A stretch of DNA of 32,213 nt from a virus. Every line of letters begins with the position of its first letter. Positions within the stretch are counted from its first letter, which is position 1. The notes beneath the pieces were generated by a model that was given only the letters and a program-made list of their open reading frames with translations, ran no database searches and was not told the DNA's origin. The stretch covers positions 1 to 32,213 of IMG/VR virus record IMGVR_UViG_3300044858_002462; one strand, 5' to 3'. Below, one piece after another: positions 8,136 to 16,420 of the stretch. Both the position numbers and the translations under genes were made by a program.

Positions 8136-8136
8136 T

Positions 8137-8313
8137 TTATTCCTTGGGCTGTTCTTCTACAACCTCGGCACCTTCGGGCAGTCCGCTCCCCTCCTGTGGC
8201 TTCTGCTGCACAGGAGTCTGATTACGGTTCTGCCAAGCATTAGCAGCCTTCCACTCGGGATTGTTCTGCTGATTCTGCCGAAGCCACGCAAGGTAATTTC
8301 TCATGTTTGTCAT
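8137..8313 (-). CDS. Small Gln/Asn-rich protein of unknown function
   Basis: The ORF encodes 58 residues, MTNMRNYLAWLRQNQQNNPE followed by a Gln/Pro-rich and acidic C-terminus (VVEEQPKE). It is preceded by TAGGAGACATTT, a good ribosome-binding site, and ends directly at the exonuclease start, so it is translationally coupled to it. No known domain was recognised. The Trp- and Asn-rich first half could form one amphipathic helix. Confidence 0.65.
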   Translation of the reverse strand: MTNMRNYLAWLRQNQQNNPEWKAANAWQNRNQTPVQQKPQEGSGLPEGAEVVEEQPKE

Positions 8314-8339
8314 AAATGTCTCCTATCCTATGTAGGCGG

Positions 8340-9152
8340 CTAATCTAGAGGGTTGCCGCTATTATCTAAATATTCAGCAATCACTCCCTCACACACATCA
8401 ATATATTCACTGCTTGCGCGTGAGAAACGGGAAAACACGCTCTGCGTGAACGGGTGATTCTGTCCCAACTTTACCACCGCTGGCAGGAGTATGCAAGCAC
8501 AAAACTCCCGAATGTATGCGTAGCGGGTGTCGTATCCCCGTTCCGAGTCCTGTTTTTGTTTAATCCGCTCCAGTGCGCTGCCAAACGAGTCTCGCAGCAC
8601 CGTGAGCGAATCAAGGCTGTCCTGTGCTGCACCAATCATTTCTCCCACGCACCGAGCAGAGGTTCCGCGCAGGGTATAGTCGCACTCTTCTTTTATTGCC
8701 AAAAATTCAAACGGCTTTTTATTAGAACGAATCTCGCTCATCACCGCGTGATACGAGTAGAAGTCCAATTCTTCACCACGCGCACGAATAATGTCCGTCT
8801 TGCTCATGGCTTCAGAAAAACTGCACACTCGGTTGAACAGGTTTCGTGACGAGAACTGCTCTGCGTATACACTCTCCCGATCACTGCTCCAACACCGAAA
8901 CATCCTGCCGATTTTCGGAGTGTATCGCACATCGGTCTTTGTGCTGCCCACGATCAGCACCGATGGAGCAAATCGTTCTGCAAGGTTTTCAACCACTGCA
9001 CTTGCCACGCGAGTGCTGCTGCCTGCCGTGCAATGAGCAGACAACGACAGGGGATTGTTTGCGTTTGAAAGTGTGTAGTGGACGGTAGCGTTGCCTTGCG
9101 GCGAATTCACTGTAACCGATCCACCACAATCGGTCGGCTCATGCGTAATCAT
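8340..9152 (-). CDS. Hypothetical protein
   Basis: This 270-residue protein has a good ribosome-binding site (GAAAAGG). Residues 1-75 are beta-like, with many Ser and Thr (HYTLSNANNPLSLSAHC); the rest is helical and charged. Five or more Cys residues are scattered through it without a clear CxxC pair. I recognise no family. Its position between the basic internal-protein candidate and the exonuclease suggests a late or DNA-processing role, but nothing in the sequence proves it. Confidence 0.75.
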   Translation of the reverse strand: MITHEPTDCGGSVTVNSPQGNATVHYTLSNANNPLSLSAHCTAGSSTRVASAVVENLAERFAPSVLIVGSTKTDVRYTPKIGRMFRCWSSDRESVYAEQFSSRNLFNRVCSFSEAMSKTDIIRARGEELDFYSYHAVMSEIRSNKKPFEFLAIKEECDYTLRGTSARCVGEMIGAAQDSLDSLTVLRDSFGSALERIKQKQDSERGYDTRYAYIREFCACILLPAVVKLGQNHPFTQSVFSRFSRASSEYIDVCEGVIAEYLDNSGNPLD

Positions 9153-9155
9153 AAT

Positions 9156-9698
9156 TTACCTTTTCTTTCGCGGACGCAGCCCGAATGTGAGCCGCTTACG
9201 CAGGGACAATTTCCTCTTTCGTCTTGCAGATGCTTTCTTGCCACGCGCCTTTCGTGCGGATCGCTTGGCAGAGAGTTTGAGTTTTCTCAGGTTGGATGCG
9301 GGGCGCTTCACGCAGGTGCGCGGTCCCTTTTTCTTGAAACCAGGCGCACACTTGAAGATGATGCGCTTCTTGCCCTTGCGAACCACAATCTTTCGCTTCG
9401 CTGCAACCTCATTCAGCATTTCACTTTCAACCGAGAACTCTTCATCAAGGTCTTCGGTTTCCTCTTCTACTTCAACAGTGATGTCTGCTTCTTCCACAGG
9501 ATCAAGAATGTAGATGATGCCGTCTTTCTCTTCCCACTCAATGCCTTCACCGTCCAAATACTCCACCACATCTTCATGGGAAAAGTTGGGCATATCAAGC
9601 ACGATCTTTTCTTCGGTGAGTTCTGCATCGAACTCCTCAAAGATCATGCGCTGCAATGAGCAGAATGCGTGGTCGCGTAGTTCTTTGAATGGCTTCAT
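9156..9698 (-). CDS. Acidic-then-basic DNA-binding-like virion protein
   Basis: The 180-residue product has a striking charge split: residues 20-105 are acidic (VEVEEETEDLDEEF) and residues 108-180 are very basic. The basic half starts KRKIVVRKGKKRIIFKCAPG and ends RKRKLSLRKRLTFGLRPRKK. The pattern basic strand, CxPGFK, Cys, then a long Lys/Arg tail occurs in virion-associated proteins of marine T4-like phages. (I/L)-x-E sites lie in the acidic part (MIFEEF, ELTEE, MLNEVA), where a prohead protease could cut and release the basic tail onto DNA. That maturation model is an inference. The start has AAAGGC nine bases upstream. Confidence 0.75.
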   Translation of the reverse strand: MKPFKELRDHAFCSLQRMIFEEFDAELTEEKIVLDMPNFSHEDVVEYLDGEGIEWEEKDGIIYILDPVEEADITVEVEEETEDLDEEFSVESEMLNEVAAKRKIVVRKGKKRIIFKCAPGFKKKGPRTCVKRPASNLRKLKLSAKRSARKARGKKASARRKRKLSLRKRLTFGLRPRKKR

Positions 9699-9701
9699 GT
9701 G

Positions 9702-10547
9702 TTATGCCTTTACATCAAACCTGAATGCGACAGAGGTGATTCCACCGCGCGACTTGGCGCGAGCGTCGATCTTTACCTTGCTTGATACTGAACGAATATA
9801 TGTATCGTTTATGGGTGCAAACTTGTCGGCAGTAAGTATGTGTGTTGCTGACGCTAGGCTTCGGTCACCAAAAACCAATCGCCCACTCATGGCTTCACCG
9901 ACCAAATTGATCTTGAAGTCCTGATTCTTTTCCAAAAAAGCCAAGAATGATCCAAGCAGTTGTGGTTTGTTTTCCTTTAACCATATGGAATAGTTCTTGT
10001 CTTTTCTGATGTTCTTTCCACTTAGAAATTCATCCATTAGTTCTGGACGCTCTTTCTTCAGACGAGAAAGGTTGCTTTCGGAAAGCAGCCGCGTTGGAGT
10101 ATTTTTTATGTCCTCCACAATGCCCTTGATCTGTGCTTTTGCCGTGGGATTTAGATTGGTGTTGTCTACTACCCGCTCAATCATTGTAGCAGTGCTTCGA
10201 CCTTCGGCTGAGGACAACTGAATCGGTCCTTTCATCTTCACGCTGCATTTGATCCATTTTGCACCGTCCTGAAAGGCAACATCGGTTTTTGGCTCAGGAA
10301 CACCAGGCGGCAGATTCATGCTCAATTCGTCCGAGTGCTTCACGGTGGACAATATCTTTTTTGCCCTTGCGCCATAGGTTGACTTTATCTGCTCAACCGC
10401 AGCCTTTGCTTGCTTGGCGATGTCATTTCCGTATGGAAGAATCTTTGCATTTCTCTTTCTAGCAGAAACAGGAGTCATCCCTGATGCAATCAGAGAATGA
10501 AACACAATAGACCATTCAAGTTCAACGCCTGATCCAATTCCTGCCAT
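9702..10547 (-). CDS. Conserved phage protein, possible divergent nuclease fold
   Basis: The 281-residue product has a segment around residues 78-112 (EPKTDVAFQDG, then KWIKCSVKMKGPIQLSSAEG) that looks like the catalytic beta-hairpin of restriction-type PD-(D/E)XK proteins: an Asp after Lys-Thr, then a strand ending S-V-K-x-K. The acidic residue expected two before Lys is Ser here, so activity is uncertain. Proteins with a KTD...S(L/V)K.K..QL(M/S)S pattern occur in T4-like marine phages and are usually unannotated. The remainder is helical and basic. The start is supported by GAGGA before the ATG. It could equally be a structural protein. Confidence 0.7.
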   Translation of the reverse strand: MAGIGSGVELEWSIVFHSLIASGMTPVSARKRNAKILPYGNDIAKQAKAAVEQIKSTYGARAKKILSTVKHSDELSMNLPPGVPEPKTDVAFQDGAKWIKCSVKMKGPIQLSSAEGRSTATMIERVVDNTNLNPTAKAQIKGIVEDIKNTPTRLLSESNLSRLKKERPELMDEFLSGKNIRKDKNYSIWLKENKPQLLGSFLAFLEKNQDFKINLVGEAMSGRLVFGDRSLASATHILTADKFAPINDTYIRSVSSKVKIDARAKSRGGITSVAFRFDVKA

Positions 10548-10554
10548 TTAATCC

Positions 10555-12669
10555 TCACTTCTTCCGCTTTTGGCTTTCCATGCTTGCTTTGGTGTGGGTG
10601 CCAATCTTCTTCAGATCGGAGTCTCGGAGTTTCTTTCCGTATGGAAAGTAAACTTGCTTCTTTCTTTCGAATTCATCCGATGGGCTATCAAGCCCACGAC
10701 GAAACTCCATGATGGTTTCGCGTCCCACATCGGTGAGGTCTTCGCTCTCCCAAATCATGTCGTTGCCACGATCAAGATACACCCGATGGTTCTTTTTGTC
10801 AATCACTTGGAGTCCTGTTCCTGCCACACGCAGTTCAACAGGCGAGTTGCCTACGAGATACACCACATCACCCATCTTTCGAACCTTCTTCACCTTTACG
10901 GATATTTCCTTGCCGTTCTTCGATCCGTAGATTTCAATGGTGGTGCCTTCGGGCTTGGACTCAATGGTCTTCATCAGGTCTGCTGCGGTCTTCTCGTTTC
11001 GTGCCACAGCATTTGCTGCCCGAGCGTCCCGTGTCACCTGTGCAGGAATGCTGATGGGCTTGATGCCACGCTTGTCGGCTACGCTTGTCTTGCGAGAAAC
11101 CTGTGCCCCCACACCGAATGTGTTAGGTTGATCCATTTCAATCTTGGGTTTCTTGAACTTCTGCTTTGCGGCTTCGTTCAGTGACTCAACAAGATTCTGT
11201 GTGCGCTTGCTTCCAAATTTGCCCATAGCCCATTCCTTCTGTGTTTTCTGTGCTGGTTTCTTCTCAGGAATTGTTTCACCACCGCGAGTCTGACTGAGCA
11301 GCCCGATGTCCTTCTGAAACTTGTTGGAGAACTTGATGATCTCCTCAACGGGAACAGGCTTCCCGTCCTTCGTGATGGTGCGTGTCTTCATCGTGGTGTT
11401 TGCACCACTGCCGTTTGCAATGTCAACCGCGCACTGCGCTGCCCAACGGTGGTGTCCGTCAATCACATATCCATCGCTCACATAAATGGGTTCAAGCAGA
11501 CGCGAGGCTTGCTTTGCGTAAGTCTCGTCTTCCTGTGCTGCAAGGAGTGTGCCGTACATTCCTGCAATCTTCTCGCCCTTCAACTGCCCCTGAATTGGCT
11601 TCAGTTCGGTGACATTCACTTCCTGCTCTTCAATGGTGTACCCTGCGGCTTCAAGAGCGGCACGGAACTGCTTCTCCATGTTTACTTCTGCCTTCAGGTC
11701 TTCGGGTGTGACCTGATCGGGTGAAGTGTAGCCTTTGCCTGCCATGAGAGCCTTGAATGCCTCGGAGTCCTTGCGGCTTGGATCAACCTGCGACGAGAAC
11801 TGCGGCATCTGGTCACGGGGAATGCCCTTCGTGACTTCTTTCTTGCTCTTTGCGTCGTAGCAGAAGCCTACATCGGAGAATGCCTTTGCACACAACTCAA
11901 AGTCGTATGCGCGTTCGCCACGCATTGCAGCCAGTGCAGCGTGGTTCAATTCTTCAATGAATCGGCGTTCCTTTTCGGGATCACCAAACACCGAATCCCT
12001 AGTGCTTTGTGGTCCAGAGAAACGCCGCTGCTTGATCGCACGGGACACTATGTGTGCCTTGCGGATGTCTGGCTTGGCTTTTATCTTCTCCGTAGCCTTC
12101 GGGTCTTCTTTGAATTCAGAATCCCATTCTGTCTTTGGATTATCACGCGCTACTTCGGGATTCTCTTCTGCTTCGGGTTGCGCCGCACTTGCTTGCTGAC
12201 CTTGCGGTTGTGCTTGATGCTTCGTATCACCGGCTGCCGCTTGCGCTTTGGGAGCGGTTCCTCCAGTGGGTTGAGGTGCTGCGGGTCTTGCTCCTGCGGC
12301 TGCTGTGGGTTTTGCATTGGGCTTGGCTGCTCCTGTGGGTTTCTTCACTTCATAACCGTCAGCATCCAATTCCACCTTCGTGGAGGTGTCGCCTGGCTGA
12401 TCCATACGACCAGCAGGCTTGAACTGTCCGCTGACCCAGGCTTTGGCGTTGTCTTCCGAATCAAAGTAGTCGGTAACGCCGTCTTTGTTCTTTGCGCCGT
12501 ATGAACCACTGGCGGTCTGCCAAACCTCACCAGCCTTGTGACCCGCAGCAGCCGCAGGCTTCTTCTGTTCAGGCTTGCGCTTGCTGTCCGCTGATCGTGC
12601 AGCAGGGCGAGTAGCCGTTTGCACTTCAAGAATAACGGATTGCAGGGACTTGTATGGTTCGGTTTCCAT
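10555..12669 (-). CDS. Capsid-targeted large protein with ParB/Srx-like domain
   Basis: I chose the ATG at 12667-12669 (behind GGAG), which removes 26 residues that would overlap the upstream gene. The 704-residue product begins METEPYKSLQSVILEV, which fits a capsid-targeting sequence with cleavage after ILE. Residues 15-190 are low-complexity, rich in Ala, Pro, Gln and Lys, like a flexible linker. Around residues 360-415 lies a ParB/sulfiredoxin-like region: LKPIQGQLKGEKIAGMYG, then LLEPIYVSDGYVIDGHHRWA, with the DGHHRW motif near residue 405 typical of this nucleotide-binding fold. The C-terminal 200 residues are basic and beta-rich. ParB-like folds bind or hydrolyse nucleotides or cut DNA; which applies here is unknown. 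Confidence 0.8.
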   Translation of the reverse strand: METEPYKSLQSVILEVQTATRPAARSADSKRKPEQKKPAAAAGHKAGEVWQTASGSYGAKNKDGVTDYFDSEDNAKAWVSGQFKPAGRMDQPGDTSTKVELDADGYEVKKPTGAAKPNAKPTAAAGARPAAPQPTGGTAPKAQAAAGDTKHQAQPQGQQASAAQPEAEENPEVARDNPKTEWDSEFKEDPKATEKIKAKPDIRKAHIVSRAIKQRRFSGPQSTRDSVFGDPEKERRFIEELNHAALAAMRGERAYDFELCAKAFSDVGFCYDAKSKKEVTKGIPRDQMPQFSSQVDPSRKDSEAFKALMAGKGYTSPDQVTPEDLKAEVNMEKQFRAALEAAGYTIEEQEVNVTELKPIQGQLKGEKIAGMYGTLLAAQEDETYAKQASRLLEPIYVSDGYVIDGHHRWAAQCAVDIANGSGANTTMKTRTITKDGKPVPVEEIIKFSNKFQKDIGLLSQTRGGETIPEKKPAQKTQKEWAMGKFGSKRTQNLVESLNEAAKQKFKKPKIEMDQPNTFGVGAQVSRKTSVADKRGIKPISIPAQVTRDARAANAVARNEKTAADLMKTIESKPEGTTIEIYGSKNGKEISVKVKKVRKMGDVVYLVGNSPVELRVAGTGLQVIDKKNHRVYLDRGNDMIWESEDLTDVGRETIMEFRRGLDSPSDEFERKKQVYFPYGKKLRDSDLKKIGTHTKASMESQKRKK

Positions 12670-12671
12670 GT

Positions 12672-12992
12672 TCACACTCCGTAACTGCGGGTAATCGCAG
12701 TAATCTTGTCTATCTGTGCAGCAATCTTCTCTGCACGATTCTCCCACTTGATGTACGGCTTGTCGGGATTCTTCATCAGGTTCTGCAACAGGGGCAGGAT
12801 CATCCGTTCAACCGCTTGCAGTTTAGCCTTGCACTCTTCTCGCGTCACAGCACCGCTTTGCAGTGCTTCAATCTGAGTCTTTATCGCAGCAAGTTCAGGG
12901 TTTGCAACGGGTGCAGGAGGAGGAGTGGGAACGGAAAGCCCCAACTCCTCCTCGTCTACAGCCGTGAAGCCAAAATCAAACTCATCGGACAT
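12672..12992 (-). CDS. Small conserved T4-like phage protein, coiled coil
   Basis: The product has 106 residues. The acidic start MSDEFDFGFTAVDEEELG is followed by a Pro-rich linker, a helix (AIKTQIEALQSGAVTREECK) and a C-terminal piece (NPDKPYIKWENRAEKIAAQI). The FGFTAVDEDE start and the (N)PDKxYIxWxNR segment are features I know from small conserved proteins of cyanophage-like T4 relatives, where the function is not established. The gene lies between the 164-residue late protein and the ParB-like gene, with gaps of a few bases, so all three are probably on one transcript from the late promoter at 13533. Confidence 0.8.
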   Translation of the reverse strand: MSDEFDFGFTAVDEEELGLSVPTPPPAPVANPELAAIKTQIEALQSGAVTREECKAKLQAVERMILPLLQNLMKNPDKPYIKWENRAEKIAAQIDKITAITRSYGV

Positions 12993-13000
12993 GGGTTACT

Positions 13001-13495
13001 TTACGATACGGTGCCTGTGCTGCCAGCGGCTCCACCAAAGAACACACAAGCAGTGAATCCGCCGTTTACGGCATTTCCACCACCGAATGACTCAAATGTG
13101 GTGCCTGCGACTCCTGCGGAATTTGTAACAGTTGTGTCTTCACCGCTGCGGACAAACTTGCGGAGATATATTCCAACGGTTGCTCCGTTGCTGAATGTCC
13201 CAAGAGTGATTCCGTTTGCACGGGTCAGCCCTGCGGGGTTCTGCAACCGTGCGGTGAGGCTTCCGACTGTGAGTGCCACATTTGTTGTGGTGCCTGCGCT
13301 GCCGAATGGTGGGAAACCAGCACCAGTGGTCAGACCAGTGATGCCGAAACCCAGTTTCTTTGCGAGTTTTTCAACCTTCGCTGCGCCAGTGTAGCCTGAT
13401 GCCTGTGATGCGCCGAATTTCTGATACCGCTCGGAAAGGATTTCTGCCAGTCGGAGTGCCTTTGCGAGTTCGGGTGAGCCTGCTGTGAATGCCAT
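13001..13495 (-). CDS. Gly/Ala/Thr-rich structural protein candidate
   Basis: The 164-residue product has a helical N-terminus (MAFTAGSPELAKALRLAEIL) and a Gly-, Thr- and Val-rich beta-type remainder with almost no charged residues (TNVALTVGSLTARL, GGFTACVFFGGAAGS). This composition suits a decoration or tail-type structural protein. The expression signals are among the best in the block: a late-type CTAAATA box at 13533-13539, then AAAAGGAGAACTCTT before the ATG. The function is inferred from composition and position only. Confidence 0.75.
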   Translation of the reverse strand: MAFTAGSPELAKALRLAEILSERYQKFGASQASGYTGAAKVEKLAKKLGFGITGLTTGAGFPPFGSAGTTTNVALTVGSLTARLQNPAGLTRANGITLGTFSNGATVGIYLRKFVRSGEDTTVTNSAGVAGTTFESFGGGNAVNGGFTACVFFGGAAGSTGTVS

Positions 13496-13532
13496 AAGAG
13501 TTCTCCTTTTGAGTGATTTTGGCTTGTCCCAT

Positions 13533-13539
13533 TATTTAG
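13533..13539 (-). promoter_or_regulatory. Late-type promoter motif CTAAATA
   Basis: CTAAATA in the short intergenic gap before the 164-residue gene, 37 bases from its ATG, with a strong AAAAGGAG ribosome-binding site between them. It is one of the few leftward late motifs that lies fully outside coding sequence. Confidence 0.7.
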
Positions 13540-13565
13540 ACTGTTGGGTTGCCCCGAAATGCCAT

Positions 13566-13874
13566 TCAATTTTTCAATTTGACGATGAGTTTGCCGTTCC
13601 ATATCACGATGGAATCAGCACTTGGAAATATAGACCACGCAAGGTCAAGCAGTTCCGCTTCACGCTCGGTGCGTGTCTTGCGTGGCTGTCGCACCGAATC
13701 ACCCACAGGCATTCCGCCGTTCATACCGTTCCAAATACTGAAGTCTGGCGCGTTGGTGAAGTGTGGAGTCTCCATGAGCAGATCGTCCACGCGCAGCACA
13801 AGCACCTGACCAGGCGCGTGGCGTGGAGCAAAGAACAGGAGAATGCAGAATATGTAAGGAATTATTTTCGCCAT
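13566..13874 (-). CDS. Small exported protein of unknown function
   Basis: The 102-residue product starts MAKIIPYIFCILLFFAPRHA, a classic Sec signal (one Lys, a hydrophobic core of about 13 residues, then a small-residue stretch APG before Gln). There is no lipobox Cys at the expected place. The mature part has a charged helix (KTRTEREAELLDLAWSIF) and a short beta C-terminus. Its start (AAGGA site) overlaps the end of the HNH fusion gene by 13 bases. The overlap supports it being real and late. A periplasmic role in lysis or envelope change is possible but not shown. Confidence 0.65.
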   Translation of the reverse strand: MAKIIPYIFCILLFFAPRHAPGQVLVLRVDDLLMETPHFTNAPDFSIWNGMNGGMPVGDSVRQPRKTRTEREAELLDLAWSIFPSADSIVIWNGKLIVKLKN

Positions 13875-14584
13875 TTGTTGTTGTCCTTGGAGCGGTTTGT
13901 GTGTCGTGCCACCAAGCGCAGGTTCGATGGACGCGAATCCAGCGCGTTGCCATTCTTGTGGTCTATCTCTTTGCCGTCATTCGAGCGACCCTCCCGACCC
14001 ATGCGCCGCAGCACACGCTTACGAGCAGTCTTCTTCTTCATCGCACGGCGTTGCTTGGGCGTGGGATTGTCGCCGCCGTACATCTTGCGGTATTCAGCCT
14101 TGTAGTCACGCGCTTCTGCCAATCGTGCGCTGGTCACCGTGCGCTTGTTCTCAAGCGGTCCTTGACCGCTCACGAAACGATCCGCGATCTTGTAGCCGTA
14201 TTGTTTGCCGAATCGCCGCATCATTGCACTGTAGACCGCATCGCGCTTGCCTTCGCTCGTCTTGGACACCATGTCAAACTGTTTGGGTAACTCGTCAAAT
14301 GTTTCGGTGTGCCACTTCAGGAACATCTTCACCGCTTCAATCACCGTTGCGAGTATGCGATACGGCTTGCCTGCGTGGGTGAGTTCGTGTGAGCCGTCAA
14401 GCGTGAAATTGATTTCCCACCACTTGCCGATGTTCGTGATGTCAACCATCAAGTCCTGTCCATCATCCACCACCGCATGGTAGGTGACTTCCATCGTGGT
14501 CGCGCCGTGTCCGAGCCGCTTCAGTTCACGCACAGGAAACGGACGATCAAACAGTTCAGTCAGATAAGAGCGAAAGTCAATCAT
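13862..14584 (-). CDS. Capsid-targeted HNH-type endonuclease fusion
   Basis: The 240-residue product starts MIDFRSYLTELFDRPF, fitting a capsid-targeting sequence with LTE as cleavage site. Residues 20-135 form a mixed alpha/beta domain (MEVTYHAVVDDGQDLMVDIT, then a helix AVYSAMMRRFGKQYG) known in outline from T4-like marine phages. Residues 160-240 are a basic HNH-type module: RRAMKKKTARKRVLRRMGRE, then EIDHKNGNALDSRPSNLRLV, with Asp208, His209, Asn221 and Asn230 in the HNH positions. HNH enzymes nick or cut DNA with a metal ion. The gene overlaps its upstream neighbour by ATGA. Injection of a nuclease with the genome is an inference. Confidence 0.8.
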   Translation of the reverse strand: MIDFRSYLTELFDRPFPVRELKRLGHGATTMEVTYHAVVDDGQDLMVDITNIGKWWEINFTLDGSHELTHAGKPYRILATVIEAVKMFLKWHTETFDELPKQFDMVSKTSEGKRDAVYSAMMRRFGKQYGYKIADRFVSGQGPLENKRTVTSARLAEARDYKAEYRKMYGGDNPTPKQRRAMKKKTARKRVLRRMGREGRSNDGKEIDHKNGNALDSRPSNLRLVARHTNRSKDNNKWRK

Positions 14585-15651
14585 GCGCGTGCCCGTTTCA
14601 CTTTCCCGTGTAGTTGGCGATCAAAACGCCTGGAGCGGAAGTCCACCTGTTTCTCTGAGTATTGGGTGTCGCCGTATCCTCGCCATCCCAAAGCGGTGGT
14701 GACAAGATTTCCGCCAGTCATGCTGGACAGCACCAAATCGCTCACCTCCACGCGATCACCCATGCGGATGGGCGGCAGGGATTCCTTGCGATCACTCCTG
14801 CCGATGTAGCCCATGAGCATCCAGCCTTCGTCTGTCTGTATGCGAACGCGCCAACGCCACACGCTCATCTTCATGTCATACGCTTTTTGTCCAGGAGAAT
14901 CCACATACGGGCTGAACCCCTCCCGATCTCCAATGCGGAAACGCTTTCTCATGTACTCTCGTCCCTTCACGGGAATACCAAACACCGGATGCAACTGCAC
15001 AATCTTGCCGCCGATGCTGAACGGGCGGATGAAGTATTCAGACTTGGGCTTCGGAGTGTCGCCGTGTTCCACGCCTTCGCTCAATTCGCCTTCCACATCC
15101 ATGTCAATCACGGCATAGCCAGGGAACATACGGGCTAGCGTGTTCATCACGCGGTTCTTGCCACGCCGCAGTGCGCGGTCACGCAGCGGATGCTGTCCTG
15201 TTGCAGCGGAGATGATGGACACCACCTTGCGAAAGCGATCCACGCGACCCTGATAGTCAGTCATGCCGCTGGAGTGCCGTGCCTTGCTTGCTGCTGTGCG
15301 GTATTGGGGAACTTCGTCGTGTACCACATCCTGTGCGGTTTCGTTCGGTGGAATCTCCCACACCACGATCTTGCCGCTGTCCCACCACCACAGGAGCGGC
15401 AGATACTTGCGTAGTTCCTTTGGATCATCGGTGGGCGGAAGCCCCCACTTTGCAAGCCACCGTGCGTTCGGATTGTCGTGACCGGTGTCAAGGTAGCCTG
15501 TGAACTGCTTGCCGTCGTATGTGGTTTCTGCACGGAGCCGATCCAGTGCAGCCTTTGCAGCCTTTTTGTATCCGCGTGGCTGCTTTACCACTTTCTCCAC
15601 CTTCGTGCGGGAGATCACTGCTTCACGCAGATGCTGTGTGAACCTTTTCAT
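14581..15651 (-). CDS. Capsid-targeted protein of unknown function
   Basis: The 356-residue product begins MKRFTQHLREAVISRTKVEK; FTQHLRE fits the capsid-targeting pattern. Residues 60-120 contain a Trp-rich stretch (LLWWWDSGKIVVWEIPPNE). A central region (RVMNTLARMFPGYAVIDMDVEG) looks like a folded core, and the C-terminus is strongly basic (RSRRFDRQLHGKVKRARA). No family was recognised. The GGAGG ribosome-binding site and ATGA overlaps on both sides place it in the middle of a tightly coupled run of targeted genes. Confidence 0.75.
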   Translation of the reverse strand: MKRFTQHLREAVISRTKVEKVVKQPRGYKKAAKAALDRLRAETTYDGKQFTGYLDTGHDNPNARWLAKWGLPPTDDPKELRKYLPLLWWWDSGKIVVWEIPPNETAQDVVHDEVPQYRTAASKARHSSGMTDYQGRVDRFRKVVSIISAATGQHPLRDRALRRGKNRVMNTLARMFPGYAVIDMDVEGELSEGVEHGDTPKPKSEYFIRPFSIGGKIVQLHPVFGIPVKGREYMRKRFRIGDREGFSPYVDSPGQKAYDMKMSVWRWRVRIQTDEGWMLMGYIGRSDRKESLPPIRMGDRVEVSDLVLSSMTGGNLVTTALGWRGYGDTQYSEKQVDFRSRRFDRQLHGKVKRARA

Positions 15652-16406
15652 GCGTCCCTCCAGTTCCGTGGATCAAGCCGCTTGTACTGCTCCGCGTCCC
15701 GTGCCAAGCCCACAAGAGTGACATCCACACGCTGAAACCCACCACTGCTTTCGTGTATCTCGCGGAGTGCCGCACGAATGCTGTCGCGGCGGATGCCCTC
15801 AAGGATGGGGTTGCGACCGGTGGCGGTTCCGCTGTACACCTTCAGCCACCCATTCATGTACGCCAGACGGATCACATCATACGAAATGTCGATGCCGCCC
15901 ATAAGGATGCTTGCACGAACGGTTTCCGCGTCATGGGGGAACGGTGTGCCTTCCGCATCGTAGGCAGTGCGCCCCATACGCGCCTCGTACTGTGCTTGCT
16001 TGGCAAGTGCGCTCTTCAGTTCGCTCTCTGAAACCCCGAAACGCTTGGGGTTCCGCACCACCTCTGTGACATGGTAGTTGCCCCCTTCAGGCAGGAAGTG
16101 GCGGTGGGTGCCACCGTGGTCAAAGGTGAACCACTGCTCTTTGGGGTGCCACCACCCTGGCACTGCCTTGCTCACAGGCACCCACGGGAACGGATCACGG
16201 CGGGGTTCGCTCTTGCGTTTCCGCTCCGCTGCTGCGAGTGCCTGAGCCGCCAGCCGTGACATGACACCGCCGTATCGCTGTGCCTGCCGCCGCTCGAATG
16301 CACGATCCGCTGCGCTCCTCCGACCAGCAGTCTCTGGTGGGGTGTACGCATTGGGGTTGTCTTCAATGGACAGGCGTTCGGTGATGTAGGCGCGGAATCC
16401 CTTCAT
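15648..16406 (-). CDS. Capsid-targeted protein of unknown function
   Basis: The 252-residue product begins MKGFRAYITERLSIEDNPNA; FRAYITE fits the capsid-targeting pattern. It has a basic helical segment (RQAQRYGGVMSRLAAQALAA, then ERKRKSEPRRD), a His/Trp-rich stretch (WWHPKEQWFTFDHGGTHRHF) and a helical C-terminal part. No known family was recognised. The ATG lies only 5 bases after a CTAAATA late motif, so transcripts from that promoter would be leaderless or nearly so. A terminator just upstream isolates it from the previous gene. Confidence 0.75.
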   Translation of the reverse strand: MKGFRAYITERLSIEDNPNAYTPPETAGRRSAADRAFERRQAQRYGGVMSRLAAQALAAAERKRKSEPRRDPFPWVPVSKAVPGWWHPKEQWFTFDHGGTHRHFLPEGGNYHVTEVVRNPKRFGVSESELKSALAKQAQYEARMGRTAYDAEGTPFPHDAETVRASILMGGIDISYDVIRLAYMNGWLKVYSGTATGRNPILEGIRRDSIRAALREIHESSGGFQRVDVTLVGLARDAEQYKRLDPRNWRDA

Positions 16407-16411
16407 GCCCT

Positions 16412-16418
16412 TATTTAG
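16412..16418 (-). promoter_or_regulatory. Late-type promoter motif CTAAATA, very close to the ATG
   Basis: CTAAATA then AGGGC and the ATG at 16406. The motif lies directly downstream of the terminator at 16421-16446, giving the order terminator, promoter, gene. A start 6 bases beyond the box would put the first transcribed base at the ATG. Confidence 0.6.
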
Positions 16419-16420
16419 CC

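Noticed and set aside
8366-8372. CTAAATA on the plus strand
   Set aside because: Lies inside the 270-residue minus-strand gene and no rightward gene follows.
11941-12504. 187-residue plus-strand frame rich in Cys, Leu and Gly
   Set aside because: Antisense to the Ala/Pro/Gln linker of the ParB-like protein; composition is the mirror of that linker.
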